NCBI GenBank assembly: GCA_009908735.1
Contig: JAAAOR010000057.1
Coordinates: 1-5,032 of the forward strand
Reading direction: 5' to 3'
From: Spirochaetota bacterium
GTDB lineage: Bacteria > Spirochaetota > Spirochaetia > DSM-27196 > PWMO01
Length of the DNA: 5,032 nucleotides
The translations under genes and the position numbers were made by a program. The notes under the pieces were generated by a model, which saw only the letters and a program-made list of their open reading frames with translations, was not told where the DNA came from and ran no database searches. Positions 1 to 5,032 of this stretch are shown here, one piece after another. Every line of letters begins with the position of its first letter. The stretch's first letter is position 1.

Positions 1-1
1 T

Positions 2-424
2 GCGAGGCGATTTCGCACGGAGCGACGCCCCGAAGGTGGAGATACCTTCGGACCTCGGACCAGTCGCGCACCGGATCCGCGAAGCATAGACCCACGGAAG
101 GGAAAGCGCGACGTCAAGCTCACGCCGCGAGGTACAGCGACTCTGGGGTTCGGGGTTTATACCGTTGATCTCTCGGCGGTGTCGCAGATCGTCGACCCGA
201 GCCAGACGCGGGCCATCGGCTGGGCGCTGGCACGGCTCGCCTCACGCGTGGACGGCAAGCGGAGCGTGGCCGATGTCGTGGCCGAGATGGAGCAGCTAGT
301 GCGTGAAGATGGATTCGATGCGCTAACCGGTTTCCCGACCTCGGATCTGGCAGCGTTTCGCGGGCTCGAGCTCGCGGCCGCGCTGAATCGGTTGCGAAGC
401 CTGAGCGTCGTGCGCCGTACATAA
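2..424 (+). CDS. ABC-class ATPase, C-terminal 140 residues (5'-partial)
   Basis: The frame is open from the window edge to the TAA at 422-424, so the gene starts upstream. The GTG at 179 is only an internal codon, because the upstream codons continue a recognisable family sequence. Visible residues include IDPRKGKRDVKLTPRG (about 29-44), a VDLSAVSQIVDPSQTRAI block (55-72) and a closing ELAAALNRLRSLSV (123-136). From memory, this pattern is the C-terminal end of the 'predicted ATPase of the ABC class' family (Pfam ABC_ATPase, PF09818). These are soluble P-loop proteins of poorly known function, often near 550-600 residues. The Walker motifs would lie outside the window, so ATPase activity is not shown here. 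The gene converges on the isomerase gene, and its stop codon abuts the hairpin at 423-450. I see no link to the photosensory operon. Confidence in the family is fairly high, in function low. Confidence 0.8.
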   Translation, partial: ARRFRTERRPEGGDTFGPRTSRAPDPRSIDPRKGKRDVKLTPRGTATLGFGVYTVDLSAVSQIVDPSQTRAIGWALARLASRVDGKRSVADVVAEMEQLVREDGFDALTGFPTSDLAAFRGLELAAALNRLRSLSVVRRT

Positions 425-450
425 AAAAGGCGGATGCCGCTGCATCCGCC
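423..450 (-). terminator. Rho-independent terminator of the isomerase gene
   Basis: A perfect 9-bp stem (GGCGGATGC / GCATCCGCC) with a 4-nt loop lies at 429-450. Read on the minus strand it is followed at once by TTTTTT (428-423), the classic intrinsic-terminator layout, about 66 nt beyond the isomerase stop codon. On the plus strand the hairpin follows the ATPase stop codon after 4 nt, but the bases after it (TCGTCATGTT) hold no T tract. It could therefore work only weakly, if at all, for the rightward transcript. The T tract overlaps the TAA of the ATPase gene. Confidence 0.92.
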
Positions 451-516
451 TCGTCATGTTAGGCACGCATCGTCGGGGTCACATCTCCGATGCCCCCTGT
501 GAACGGGAGTCCGGCG

Positions 517-1638
517 TCAGCCGAAGTCTACGTTCCGCTCGATTTCGTTTTCGGGCGCGTCTTTGAGCGTGTCGAGGTAGGTCTGCACCGCCTGCTGCTG
601 CTCCTGCTGCTCGAGGTATTGAGTAATCTGTGGCTTTACCTCCTCATACGGGGTGGTGCCACCGCCACTCTTTTCCTCCACTCTGATGATGTGAAAGCCG
701 AAGCGGGTTTCTACGATGTCGGAAGTCTCGCCCGGCTCGAGGGCAAATGCCGCTTCCTCGAAGGGTGGGACCATTTCGCCCCGTGAGAACTGGGGCAGGC
801 TGCCGCCGTTCGAGGCACTAGGGCCTTCGGAGTACTCGCGTGCGAGCTCTGCAAAGTCTCCGCCCCCCTCCACCTGCTCGAGGAGGTCTTCGGCACGGGC
901 CCGTGCTTCCTGCTTGGCCGCCTCGGTCTCGGCGTCGCGGGTGTCGATGAGGATGTGGCTCGCCTTGACGCTCTCCGACTGCTCGAACATTTGGGTGTTT
1001 TCCTCGTAGAACTCCCGCACCTCCTCATCGGTGACTTCGATGCCTGAGGTGACCTCCACCTCGAGGAGCTGCTGAATCGTGAGGCTGCGGCTTATTTCGC
1101 TTCGAAGCTGGTCTTCGTTCATGCCGGCATTCGACAGCGCCTGCGCGAAACCCTCGTCACCGTATTGCCCCTTATACTGCTGAATTTGCTCCTCGACCTC
1201 ACTCTCGGAGGCGCTGATCCCCTGCGCTTGGGCCTCTTGGTAGAGCAGCTCCTCGTTGATCATTCCGTCGAGGATGTTTGCCTTTATATCGTTAAGCTGT
1301 GTCTCCGAGATGGGGGCCCCTTGGCTCTGGCGCCGCATCTGCTGCTCGTTTCGAGCGACGGCGTCGTTGAAGCGCTCGTTCGACAGGGCGGTACCGTTTA
1401 CCACGGCAACGGGCTCTCCGTCCGGATCTACTGCCGGCTCGGAACCGAGTTGCGACGGTTGGGCGCTGCCGGGGGACTGGGCTTGCCCACCGTCGGCCTG
1501 TTCCGTCTGTTCCTGCTGCTCCTGGGACTGCCGGTCTTCCTGGCTCTCTTCCCGGTTCCCGCCGGCGGTCACCGTAACCGTTGCGGCGAGACCGAGAGCG
1601 AGAGCCATCACTGCAATGCGAACTAGGCGTACATGCAT
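517..1638 (-). CDS. Secreted SurA/PrsA-like parvulin peptidyl-prolyl isomerase
   Basis: This 373-residue protein catalyses cis-trans isomerisation of X-Pro bonds and probably acts as a chaperone for exported proteins outside the cytoplasmic membrane. Residues 1-25 are a signal peptide: MHVRLVR, a hydrophobic MALALGLAA core, then likely cleavage after TVTA. Residues 28-65 are a Gln/Glu-rich linker of low complexity. A SurA-N-type helical region follows (about 76-215: VAVVNGTALSNERF, LDGMINEELLYQEA). The parvulin (rotamase) domain covers about 223-322, with KASHILI (His228), SEGPSASNGGSLPQF, GEMVPPFEEAAF (Met289, Phe293) and FGFHIIRV (His316). The C-terminus is again Gln-rich. An ATG at 1731 is in frame, but the start at 1638 is preferred: the signal peptide begins there and AAGGAG (1649-1644) sits 5 nt upstream. 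The protein contains no cysteine, so it is not a lipoprotein, unlike Gram-positive PrsA. It appears monocistronic with its own promoter and terminator. Confidence 0.9.
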   Translation of the reverse strand: MHVRLVRIAVMALALGLAATVTVTAGGNREESQEDRQSQEQQEQTEQADGGQAQSPGSAQPSQLGSEPAVDPDGEPVAVVNGTALSNERFNDAVARNEQQMRRQSQGAPISETQLNDIKANILDGMINEELLYQEAQAQGISASESEVEEQIQQYKGQYGDEGFAQALSNAGMNEDQLRSEISRSLTIQQLLEVEVTSGIEVTDEEVREFYEENTQMFEQSESVKASHILIDTRDAETEAAKQEARARAEDLLEQVEGGGDFAELAREYSEGPSASNGGSLPQFSRGEMVPPFEEAAFALEPGETSDIVETRFGFHIIRVEEKSGGGTTPYEEVKPQITQYLEQQEQQQAVQTYLDTLKDAPENEIERNVDFG

Positions 1639-1643
1639 GTATG

Positions 1644-1649
1644 CTCCTT
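1644..1649 (-). promoter_or_regulatory. Ribosome binding site that decides the isomerase start
   Basis: AAGGAG on the minus strand lies 5 nt before the ATG at 1638. It selects this start over the in-frame ATG at 1731, which would add 31 residues ahead of the signal peptide. Confidence 0.8.
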
Positions 1650-1701
1650 GTGATTTGCGTTGGATAAAAATAGATTCGGGCACGGTACGATCTCTATGTC
1701 G

Positions 1702-1731
1702 TATATACTGCGCGGTTCGTCGAGATGTCAA
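1702..1731 (-). promoter_or_regulatory. Sigma-70-type promoter of the isomerase gene
   Basis: On the minus strand, TTGACA (1731-1726, perfect -35) is followed after 18 bp by TATATA (1707-1702, 4 of 6 matches to TATAAT). Transcription would start near 1695, giving a leader of roughly 55-60 nt before the ATG at 1638. The position upstream of a signal-peptide gene with a good ribosome site supports it. The call rests on sequence pattern only. Confidence 0.6.
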
Positions 1732-1795
1732 GGATTATCCCGGATCAGCACCGTGCGCCGAGCATCGAAAACCTATGTATTCTCTAATATCTTCG

Positions 1796-1824
1796 TAGAC
1801 GCACTGTGACGAACACCGTATAAT
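1796..1824 (+). promoter_or_regulatory. Sigma-70-type promoter of the photoactive yellow protein operon
   Basis: TAGACG (1796-1801, 4 of 6 matches to TTGACA) is separated by exactly 17 bp from a perfect TATAAT (1819-1824). Transcription is predicted to begin around 1830-1832, only a few bases before the GTG at 1834. The three-gene operon downstream has no other obvious promoter. I saw no clear operator palindrome around it. Confidence 0.7.
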
Positions 1825-1833
1825 TGCGGTACT

Positions 1834-2211
1834 GTGGCTAATCCTAACCGGCTTTCAATGAGCGACCCGGATCTCGCGACGTACCTCGATGAGCTTACCC
1901 CTCAGGCCCTGGACCAGCTGGAGTTCGGCGTGGTCCGTATGGACCGCAGCGGACGGGTAACCGCCTTCAACGCCACCGAGGCCGATCTCTCGGGTCTCGC
2001 AAAGACCGAGGTTGTGGGGCAGGATTTTTTCGTGCAGGTGGCTCCCTGCACGAACAACGACCTGGTTGCGCAGCGCTACAAGGATGAACCGGAGCTTGAT
2101 GAATCGATCAACTACGTCTTTACCTATCGAATGCGTCCAACACCTGTAAGGCTTCGCATGCTAAAGCGGCAAGACTCCCCGCTTCAGTACCTCCTTGTGC
2201 AACGGGTATGA
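1834..2211 (+). CDS. pyp: Photoactive yellow protein (PYP) homologue, blue-light photosensor
   Basis: This 125-residue cytosolic PAS-fold protein is recognised from memory of Halorhodospira halophila PYP, also 125 residues. PYPs bind p-coumaric acid through a cysteine thioester and run a blue-light photocycle. The chromophore cysteine is Cys72, in VAPCT (Cys69 in H. halophila). Glu49 in FNATEADLSG matches Glu46. Other shared stretches are LEFGVVRMDRSG, VVGQDFF, YRMRPTPV and the closing VQRV. Unusual changes are Phe45 for Tyr42, Ser53 for Thr50 and Leu55 for Arg52. The loop between the cysteine and YRM is three residues shorter. The start is uncertain. GTG 1834 has no Shine-Dalgarno and lies 2-4 nt from the predicted transcript start. 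ATG 1858 would give 117 residues, close to where other PYPs begin, also without a Shine-Dalgarno. The gene is first in an operon and its TGA overlaps the next ATG (ATGA). The enzymes that make and load p-coumarate are not in the window. Confidence 0.93.
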   Translation: MANPNRLSMSDPDLATYLDELTPQALDQLEFGVVRMDRSGRVTAFNATEADLSGLAKTEVVGQDFFVQVAPCTNNDLVAQRYKDEPELDESINYVFTYRMRPTPVRLRMLKRQDSPLQYLLVQRV

Positions 2212-3395
2212 GCACGCGAGACTACGAACAGCTGGTGCAGTTTCTCTACCGGGTTCCCGTAGGCTTGATCGAAATCGATCGGCAGGGCGAGGTTCGGCTT
2301 CTGAATGCCTATGCCTCCCAGGTGCTCATGCCCCTTGCGGGCCCCTCCTGGACCCTGCATTTCTTCGACATACTCGCCCCACACGCCCCCGAACTTGCGT
2401 CACGCATTGCCGGCTACGACCGTGGCTTGGGTACGATTATGTCCAACGAGCGGATCAGGCTGTTGGAGAGGTGGTACGCGTTTACCGTCGAGCGGCTCGC
2501 GGAGGACTCCTACATGGTGGAGTTTCGGAATGTAACCGAGGAGGTCGAGCGAGAGCAACGCCTTCAGTCCGCCATCACCGAGGAGGCGGAGCAGCGCGGG
2601 CGCGTGGAGATTGCCGCAAGCGTCCTCCACGATATCGGGAATGCCCTCGGCGGACTCTCCACCAAAGTCGCGCGCCTGCTTGCCGAAACGAGTTGGCGTG
2701 AGGTGACCGAGCTCAAGCGGTTGCAGGGGCTCGTGGAGGAGCAGCGTGAAGCACTGGCGCGAGCACTCGGTGCGCAGCGCCAGGCTGCGCTTTCGACCTT
2801 TGTCTCGGAGCTCGTGGCGAGTCTCGAGGGTCGCAGCGAGGAGATACGCGGCACGGCCGGAGAGATGGCACAGACCCTCGAGCATGTGTCGGAGACTCTG
2901 TCCTTGCAGCGGCAGTACGCGCAGGAATGGGCCGGCGGCACTCGCGCATCGGTCCATCTGGCGCGGCTGATCGAGGATGCGGTTGCTATGCAGCGCTCGG
3001 GTTTCGAGAAGCGCGGCGTTGCCCTCTCCCGCAGTTACCCGAATATGGTAGTGTTGGTTTCGGGAGACCGGACCAAACTCGTGAGGGTCTTCGTGAATCT
3101 GTTGAAGAATGCGCTCGAGTCCTTCGACGAGATCGAGCACAGCGAGGCGGATCCCCCGGCCATTCGAGTCGGCATCGAGTGCGTGGACGATCCGCAAGGA
3201 CGCAGGGTGCGGGTTTCGGTGACGGACAATGCGGCGGGTTTCGACGTTGCGCCGCGCTCGCTTACCGAGGAGGAGCACAGCACCGAGAAAGCCGGCGGGA
3301 GCGGCATGGGCCTCTACGCGGCCCGGCATATCCTCGACGCCCACGAGGGGGAGCTTTCCTCGAGAGCAACGGCCGAGGGCAGGGTGCGACGGTGA
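2208..3395 (+). CDS. PAS-domain sensor histidine kinase, frameshifted near its C-terminus
   Basis: This is a soluble kinase of 395 residues with no membrane segment. It probably receives the PYP signal and autophosphorylates on His141. In order: PAS-like domain (about 8-110: VPVGLIEIDRQGEVRLLNA, WTLHFFDILAP), linker helix, H-box AASVLHDIGNALGGL (136-150), a long helical stretch (155-240) and an ATPase domain (250 to end). The ATPase domain shows an N-box (VFVNLLKNALES, Asn297/Asn301), a G1 box SVTDNAAGF (Asp340) and a G2 box GGSGMGLYAA (363-372). The H-box is of the HDIGNxL type rather than the common HELRTPL. G1 has Ala where the first Gly of DNGxG is expected. The frame ends at TGA 3393-3395 with an unfamily-like RATAEGRVRR. 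The expected end, LESNGRGQGATVTVVLP, is in another frame from 3359. One extra base at 3347-3360 would restore a protein of about 413 residues. The start ATG overlaps the pyp stop (ATGA), which suggests translational coupling. Confidence 0.88.
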   Translation: MSTRDYEQLVQFLYRVPVGLIEIDRQGEVRLLNAYASQVLMPLAGPSWTLHFFDILAPHAPELASRIAGYDRGLGTIMSNERIRLLERWYAFTVERLAEDSYMVEFRNVTEEVEREQRLQSAITEEAEQRGRVEIAASVLHDIGNALGGLSTKVARLLAETSWREVTELKRLQGLVEEQREALARALGAQRQAALSTFVSELVASLEGRSEEIRGTAGEMAQTLEHVSETLSLQRQYAQEWAGGTRASVHLARLIEDAVAMQRSGFEKRGVALSRSYPNMVVLVSGDRTKLVRVFVNLLKNALESFDEIEHSEADPPAIRVGIECVDDPQGRRVRVSVTDNAAGFDVAPRSLTEEEHSTEKAGGSGMGLYAARHILDAHEGELSSRATAEGRVRR

Positions 3396-3448
3396 CGGTC
3401 GTCCTTCCCGTGGCCGAGGAGAGAGAACAGGAGACGGCTCATGAATGA
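3359..3448 (+). pseudogene. Out-of-frame C-terminal tail of the PAS histidine kinase
   Basis: From 3359 this frame encodes LESNGRGQGATVTVVLP followed by VAEEREQETAHE and a TGA at 3446-3448. This is the normal last strand of an HATPase_c domain (GELxLESxGxGxGATVxVxLP). It picks up where the kinase's own frame stops making sense after GEL (residues 381-383). Inserting one C in CTTTCC (3354-3359) would give an ideal GELSLESNG join. The restored stop would overlap the next gene's ATG by 8 nt, the same close packing as at the pyp junction. This indicates a recent one-base deletion, or a sequencing error, rather than a separate gene. Confidence 0.8.
3429..3433 (+). promoter_or_regulatory. Ribosome binding site of the receiver-kinase gene
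   Basis: AGGAG lies 7 nt before the ATG at 3441, inside the tail of the preceding kinase reading frame. It gives this gene its own initiation site, so it could still be translated after early termination at 3395 in the upstream gene. Confidence 0.75.
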
Positions 3449-4958
3449 GCAGCTAAACGCGAGAATACTGGTTATTGATGACGAGGAAGCGATTCGCGAC
3501 AGCTTTCGAGAAATATTGCTGCCGAGATCCCGCGACTACGCGAACCTTCATGACGCCAGTAACTCACTATTCGGATCGGCACAACCGGAGTTCCCAGGGA
3601 CGAGGCCCTTCGACTTCAAGCTGGACGAGGCCGCCGACGGGGAGGCAGGGCTCGAAAAGGTGCGGGAAGCGGCATCGGCCGGGACGCCATACGCGGCGAT
3701 CTTCGTGGACATGCGCATGCCGGGTCGTGACGGGCTCGAGACCGTGCAGCAGATCCGAGAATTGGACGGCAGGGCGGAGATCATCTTTATCACCGCCTAT
3801 AGCGACCATTCCATTGAAGAGGTGGTCGACCGCGCCGGCGCGAATGTCGGCTACCATACAAAGCCTTTCGTACCCGAGGAAATCCGCCAGCTTGCGACCA
3901 AAGCGGTGTATGAGTGGAATAAGACCCGAAACCTCGAAAACCTCATCACCATCATCTCCGACTTGCGCGCAACGCAGTCCCAGCTCGACCCGCTGCTGAA
4001 CAACGTACTTCACCAGGTCGCCGAGCTCGTGGGCTCAGGCTCCGCGCTCATCGCGTTTCGGGGCCAGGATTCGCAGTATCGCAAGCATATTGGCATCGGT
4101 CGCCTCGCTGATGAAGAGGTTGCCGAGCAGTATCTGAGCACGCTCCCGGAGGTTTCCAAGGGCGAGGTTGTGCAGGGCGTTGAATCGATCTACTTTTCCC
4201 TTGATAAGTACGGCGTGGTGGCGCTCTTCGAGAATAGTGGGACCGCCCTCAACAACGACCGGGTCTACATGATTCGCCTCTTTCTCGAGCAGGCCGCCCA
4301 GGCCATCGACAATGCCGAGCTGCAGGAAGAGCTTATCCGGACGGAGAAGCTCTCGGCGGTGGGGCAGGGCATCAACATGGTCGCGCACGATCTTCGCTCG
4401 CCGCTCGGCAACATCATTTCGCTCGTGGAGCTCGTAAAGATGAGCAGTGATGAGCCGGGGGAGATTCCGCGCTACCTCGACCTCATAAAGCAGTCCGCCG
4501 AGAATGCTGCGACCATCGTCTCGGATATTCTCGACTTCACGCGGAATACCGAAGTAGAGAAGCAGTGGATGGCGGCGAGCCGGCTTATCGAGCGCGTCGT
4601 GGACGATGCAGCTCGACAGGAAACCGAGGGGCAGGTCACGATCGCAGCACGGGATTCCGCAGGCGTAGAGGTGCTGTGCGACTTCAGCAAGATGCAACGC
4701 GTTCTCTCCAACCTCGTGCGGAACTCCGCCGAGGCGCTCACAAATGCCGGGGTTGCGGATCCGGTAGTTTCCATCGGCGCGGAGATACGCGAGGGGGCGA
4801 CGCATTTTTTCGTCTCCGATAACGGCCCTGGGCTACCCGAGGAGGTTCGCAGCCGCCTGTTCGTTCCCTTCGTGACGCAGAGGAAGCATTCCGGGAATGG
4901 CCTCGGGCTTGCTATGCTGCTCCCAAAATTCTGGACACCTGCCACGTTAGGTCGGTAG
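3441..4958 (+). CDS. Receiver-GAF-like-histidine kinase hybrid, C-terminus cut off by an insertion sequence
   Basis: A cytosolic hybrid of 505 residues, of which about 491 are native. The N-terminal receiver (about 7-155) has the acidic pair Asp13/Asp14 (VIDDEE), phosphoacceptor Asp90 (FVDMRMPG), Thr118 (FITAYSD) and Lys141 (HTKPF). An insert of about 30 residues (29-59) sits between its first helix and second strand. Residues 165-295 look like a GAF-type sensor domain, judged by pattern only. The kinase part has H-box VAHDLRSPLGNI (His316), N-box RVLSNLVRNSAEAL (Asn424/Asn428), G1 VSDNGPGL (Asp460) and G2 GNGLGLA (485-491). A normal kinase would continue about 40 residues more. Instead the frame runs into LLPKFWTPATLGR and a TAG, encoded by the IS end. 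The receiver could accept phosphate from the upstream PAS kinase. Autokinase activity of the truncated ATPase domain is doubtful, though the nucleotide-binding boxes remain. Confidence 0.88.
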   Translation: MNEQLNARILVIDDEEAIRDSFREILLPRSRDYANLHDASNSLFGSAQPEFPGTRPFDFKLDEAADGEAGLEKVREAASAGTPYAAIFVDMRMPGRDGLETVQQIRELDGRAEIIFITAYSDHSIEEVVDRAGANVGYHTKPFVPEEIRQLATKAVYEWNKTRNLENLITIISDLRATQSQLDPLLNNVLHQVAELVGSGSALIAFRGQDSQYRKHIGIGRLADEEVAEQYLSTLPEVSKGEVVQGVESIYFSLDKYGVVALFENSGTALNNDRVYMIRLFLEQAAQAIDNAELQEELIRTEKLSAVGQGINMVAHDLRSPLGNIISLVELVKMSSDEPGEIPRYLDLIKQSAENAATIVSDILDFTRNTEVEKQWMAASRLIERVVDDAARQETEGQVTIAARDSAGVEVLCDFSKMQRVLSNLVRNSAEALTNAGVADPVVSIGAEIREGATHFFVSDNGPGLPEEVRSRLFVPFVTQRKHSGNGLGLAMLLPKFWTPATLGR

Positions 4959-5032
4959 TCTGGAGAGAGAGGAGCAGCAATACATGGGACGCAAGCGTCG
5001 AAGCCCGGAAGAAAAAGCACAGATCGCCCTTG
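4916..5032 (+). mobile_element. Left end of an IS3-type insertion sequence (partial)
   Basis: The kinase homology stops after GLGLA (codon ending 4913) or the following Met codon. The DNA then changes to CTGCTCCCAAAATTCTGGACACC, a sequence of the kind found at IS3-family ends, with a possible TG terminus at 4915 or 4918. About 65 nt further on a transposase OrfA begins. The exact boundary cannot be fixed because the right end, its inverted repeat and the target duplication are outside the window. The IS is oriented the same way as the operon. Family assignment is by resemblance only. Confidence 0.75.
4984..5032 (+). CDS. Transposase OrfA of an IS3-type element (3'-partial)
   Basis: Only the first 16 residues, MGRKRRSPEEKAQIAL, fit before the window ends. 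A basic start followed by RRSPEEKAQIAL is typical of the N-terminal helix-turn-helix (HTH_Tnp_1 type) of IS3-family OrfA proteins, which bind the element's inverted repeats. AGGAG at 4970-4974 lies 9 nt upstream of the ATG, giving a clear start. OrfB and the usual frameshift region would lie beyond the window. Other HTH transposases begin similarly, so the family is likely but not certain. Confidence 0.75.
   Translation, partial: MGRKRRSPEEKAQIAL

Noticed and set aside
179..424. Stand-alone 81-residue gene starting at GTG 179
   Set aside because: The frame is open to the window edge and its upstream codons continue the ABC-class ATPase family sequence, so this is the end of a larger gene.
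590..615. CTG/CTC repeat as a microsatellite or phase-variable tract
   Set aside because: It is imperfect and simply encodes the Gln/Glu-rich C-terminal helix of the isomerase.
1165..1798. Plus-strand reading frames opposite the isomerase gene, one Leu-rich and apparently membrane-like
   Set aside because: The Leu runs are the complement of Gln/Glu codons in the isomerase, which has a signal peptide, a Shine-Dalgarno site, a promoter and a terminator on the minus strand.
2400..3344. Long antisense reading frame of 314 codons opposite the PAS kinase
   Set aside because: The opposite strand carries clear PAS, H-box, N-box and G-box motifs; the antisense product is His/Arg/Leu-rich with no family pattern, as expected for a shadow in GC-rich DNA.
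3351..3362. Programmed -1 frameshift site in the PAS kinase
   Set aside because: There is no X XXY YYZ heptamer and no evident stimulatory hairpin just downstream; a one-base deletion explains the data more simply.
2927..3448. Independent gene of 173 codons overlapping the PAS kinase
   Set aside because: Only its last 29 codons make sense, and they are the missing kinase tail; the rest is an Arg-rich out-of-frame read.
4035..4805. Antisense reading frame of 256 codons opposite the hybrid kinase
   Set aside because: It lies wholly inside the GAF and kinase coding region and has no recognisable domain, so it is a codon-bias shadow.
1..5032. CRISPR array, tRNA or rRNA gene
   Set aside because: I found no spaced direct repeats, cloverleaf-like segment or conserved rRNA motifs; nearly all of the window is accounted for by coding sequence.

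Overview
The window comes from a GC-rich bacterium (about 60% G+C by eye) with well-spaced sigma-70-type promoters, Shine-Dalgarno starts and a U-tract terminator. A signal-peptide-bearing SurA/PrsA-like parvulin indicates protein export across a membrane. Photoactive yellow protein (PYP) is known mainly from halophilic or aquatic bacteria. I cannot place the species; a proteobacterium or a spirochaete would both fit.

Layout. Bases 2-424 (+) are the C-terminal end of an ABC-class ATPase whose start lies outside the window. A strong hairpin with a six-U tract at 423-450 ends the convergent minus-strand gene, a secreted parvulin-type peptidyl-prolyl isomerase (517-1638). Bases 1639-1833 are a divergent promoter region: TTGACA-N18-TATATA drives the isomerase leftward, and TAGACG-N17-TATAAT drives the next operon rightward.

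The rightward operon has three tightly overlapping genes. The first (1834-2211) is a 125-residue PYP homologue that keeps the chromophore cysteine (VAPCT) and the Glu46 equivalent but has Phe for Tyr42. The second (2208-3395) is a soluble PAS-histidine kinase. The third (3441-4958) is a receiver-GAF-like-histidine kinase hybrid. Together they look like a blue-light phosphorelay: PYP as the photosensor, the PAS kinase as the first transmitter, and the receiver-kinase as the next step. The wiring is inferred from gene order and domains only.

Both kinases are damaged at the 3' end. The PAS kinase has an apparent one-base deletion near 3347-3360 that removes its last ~30 residues; the missing tail is intact in another frame up to 3448. 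The hybrid kinase is cut immediately after its GNGLGLA box by an insertion sequence that begins at about 4915-4919. The first 16 codons of its IS3-type OrfA (from 4984) are visible before the window ends. The photosensory operon may therefore be decaying in this strain, or the first lesion may be an assembly error.
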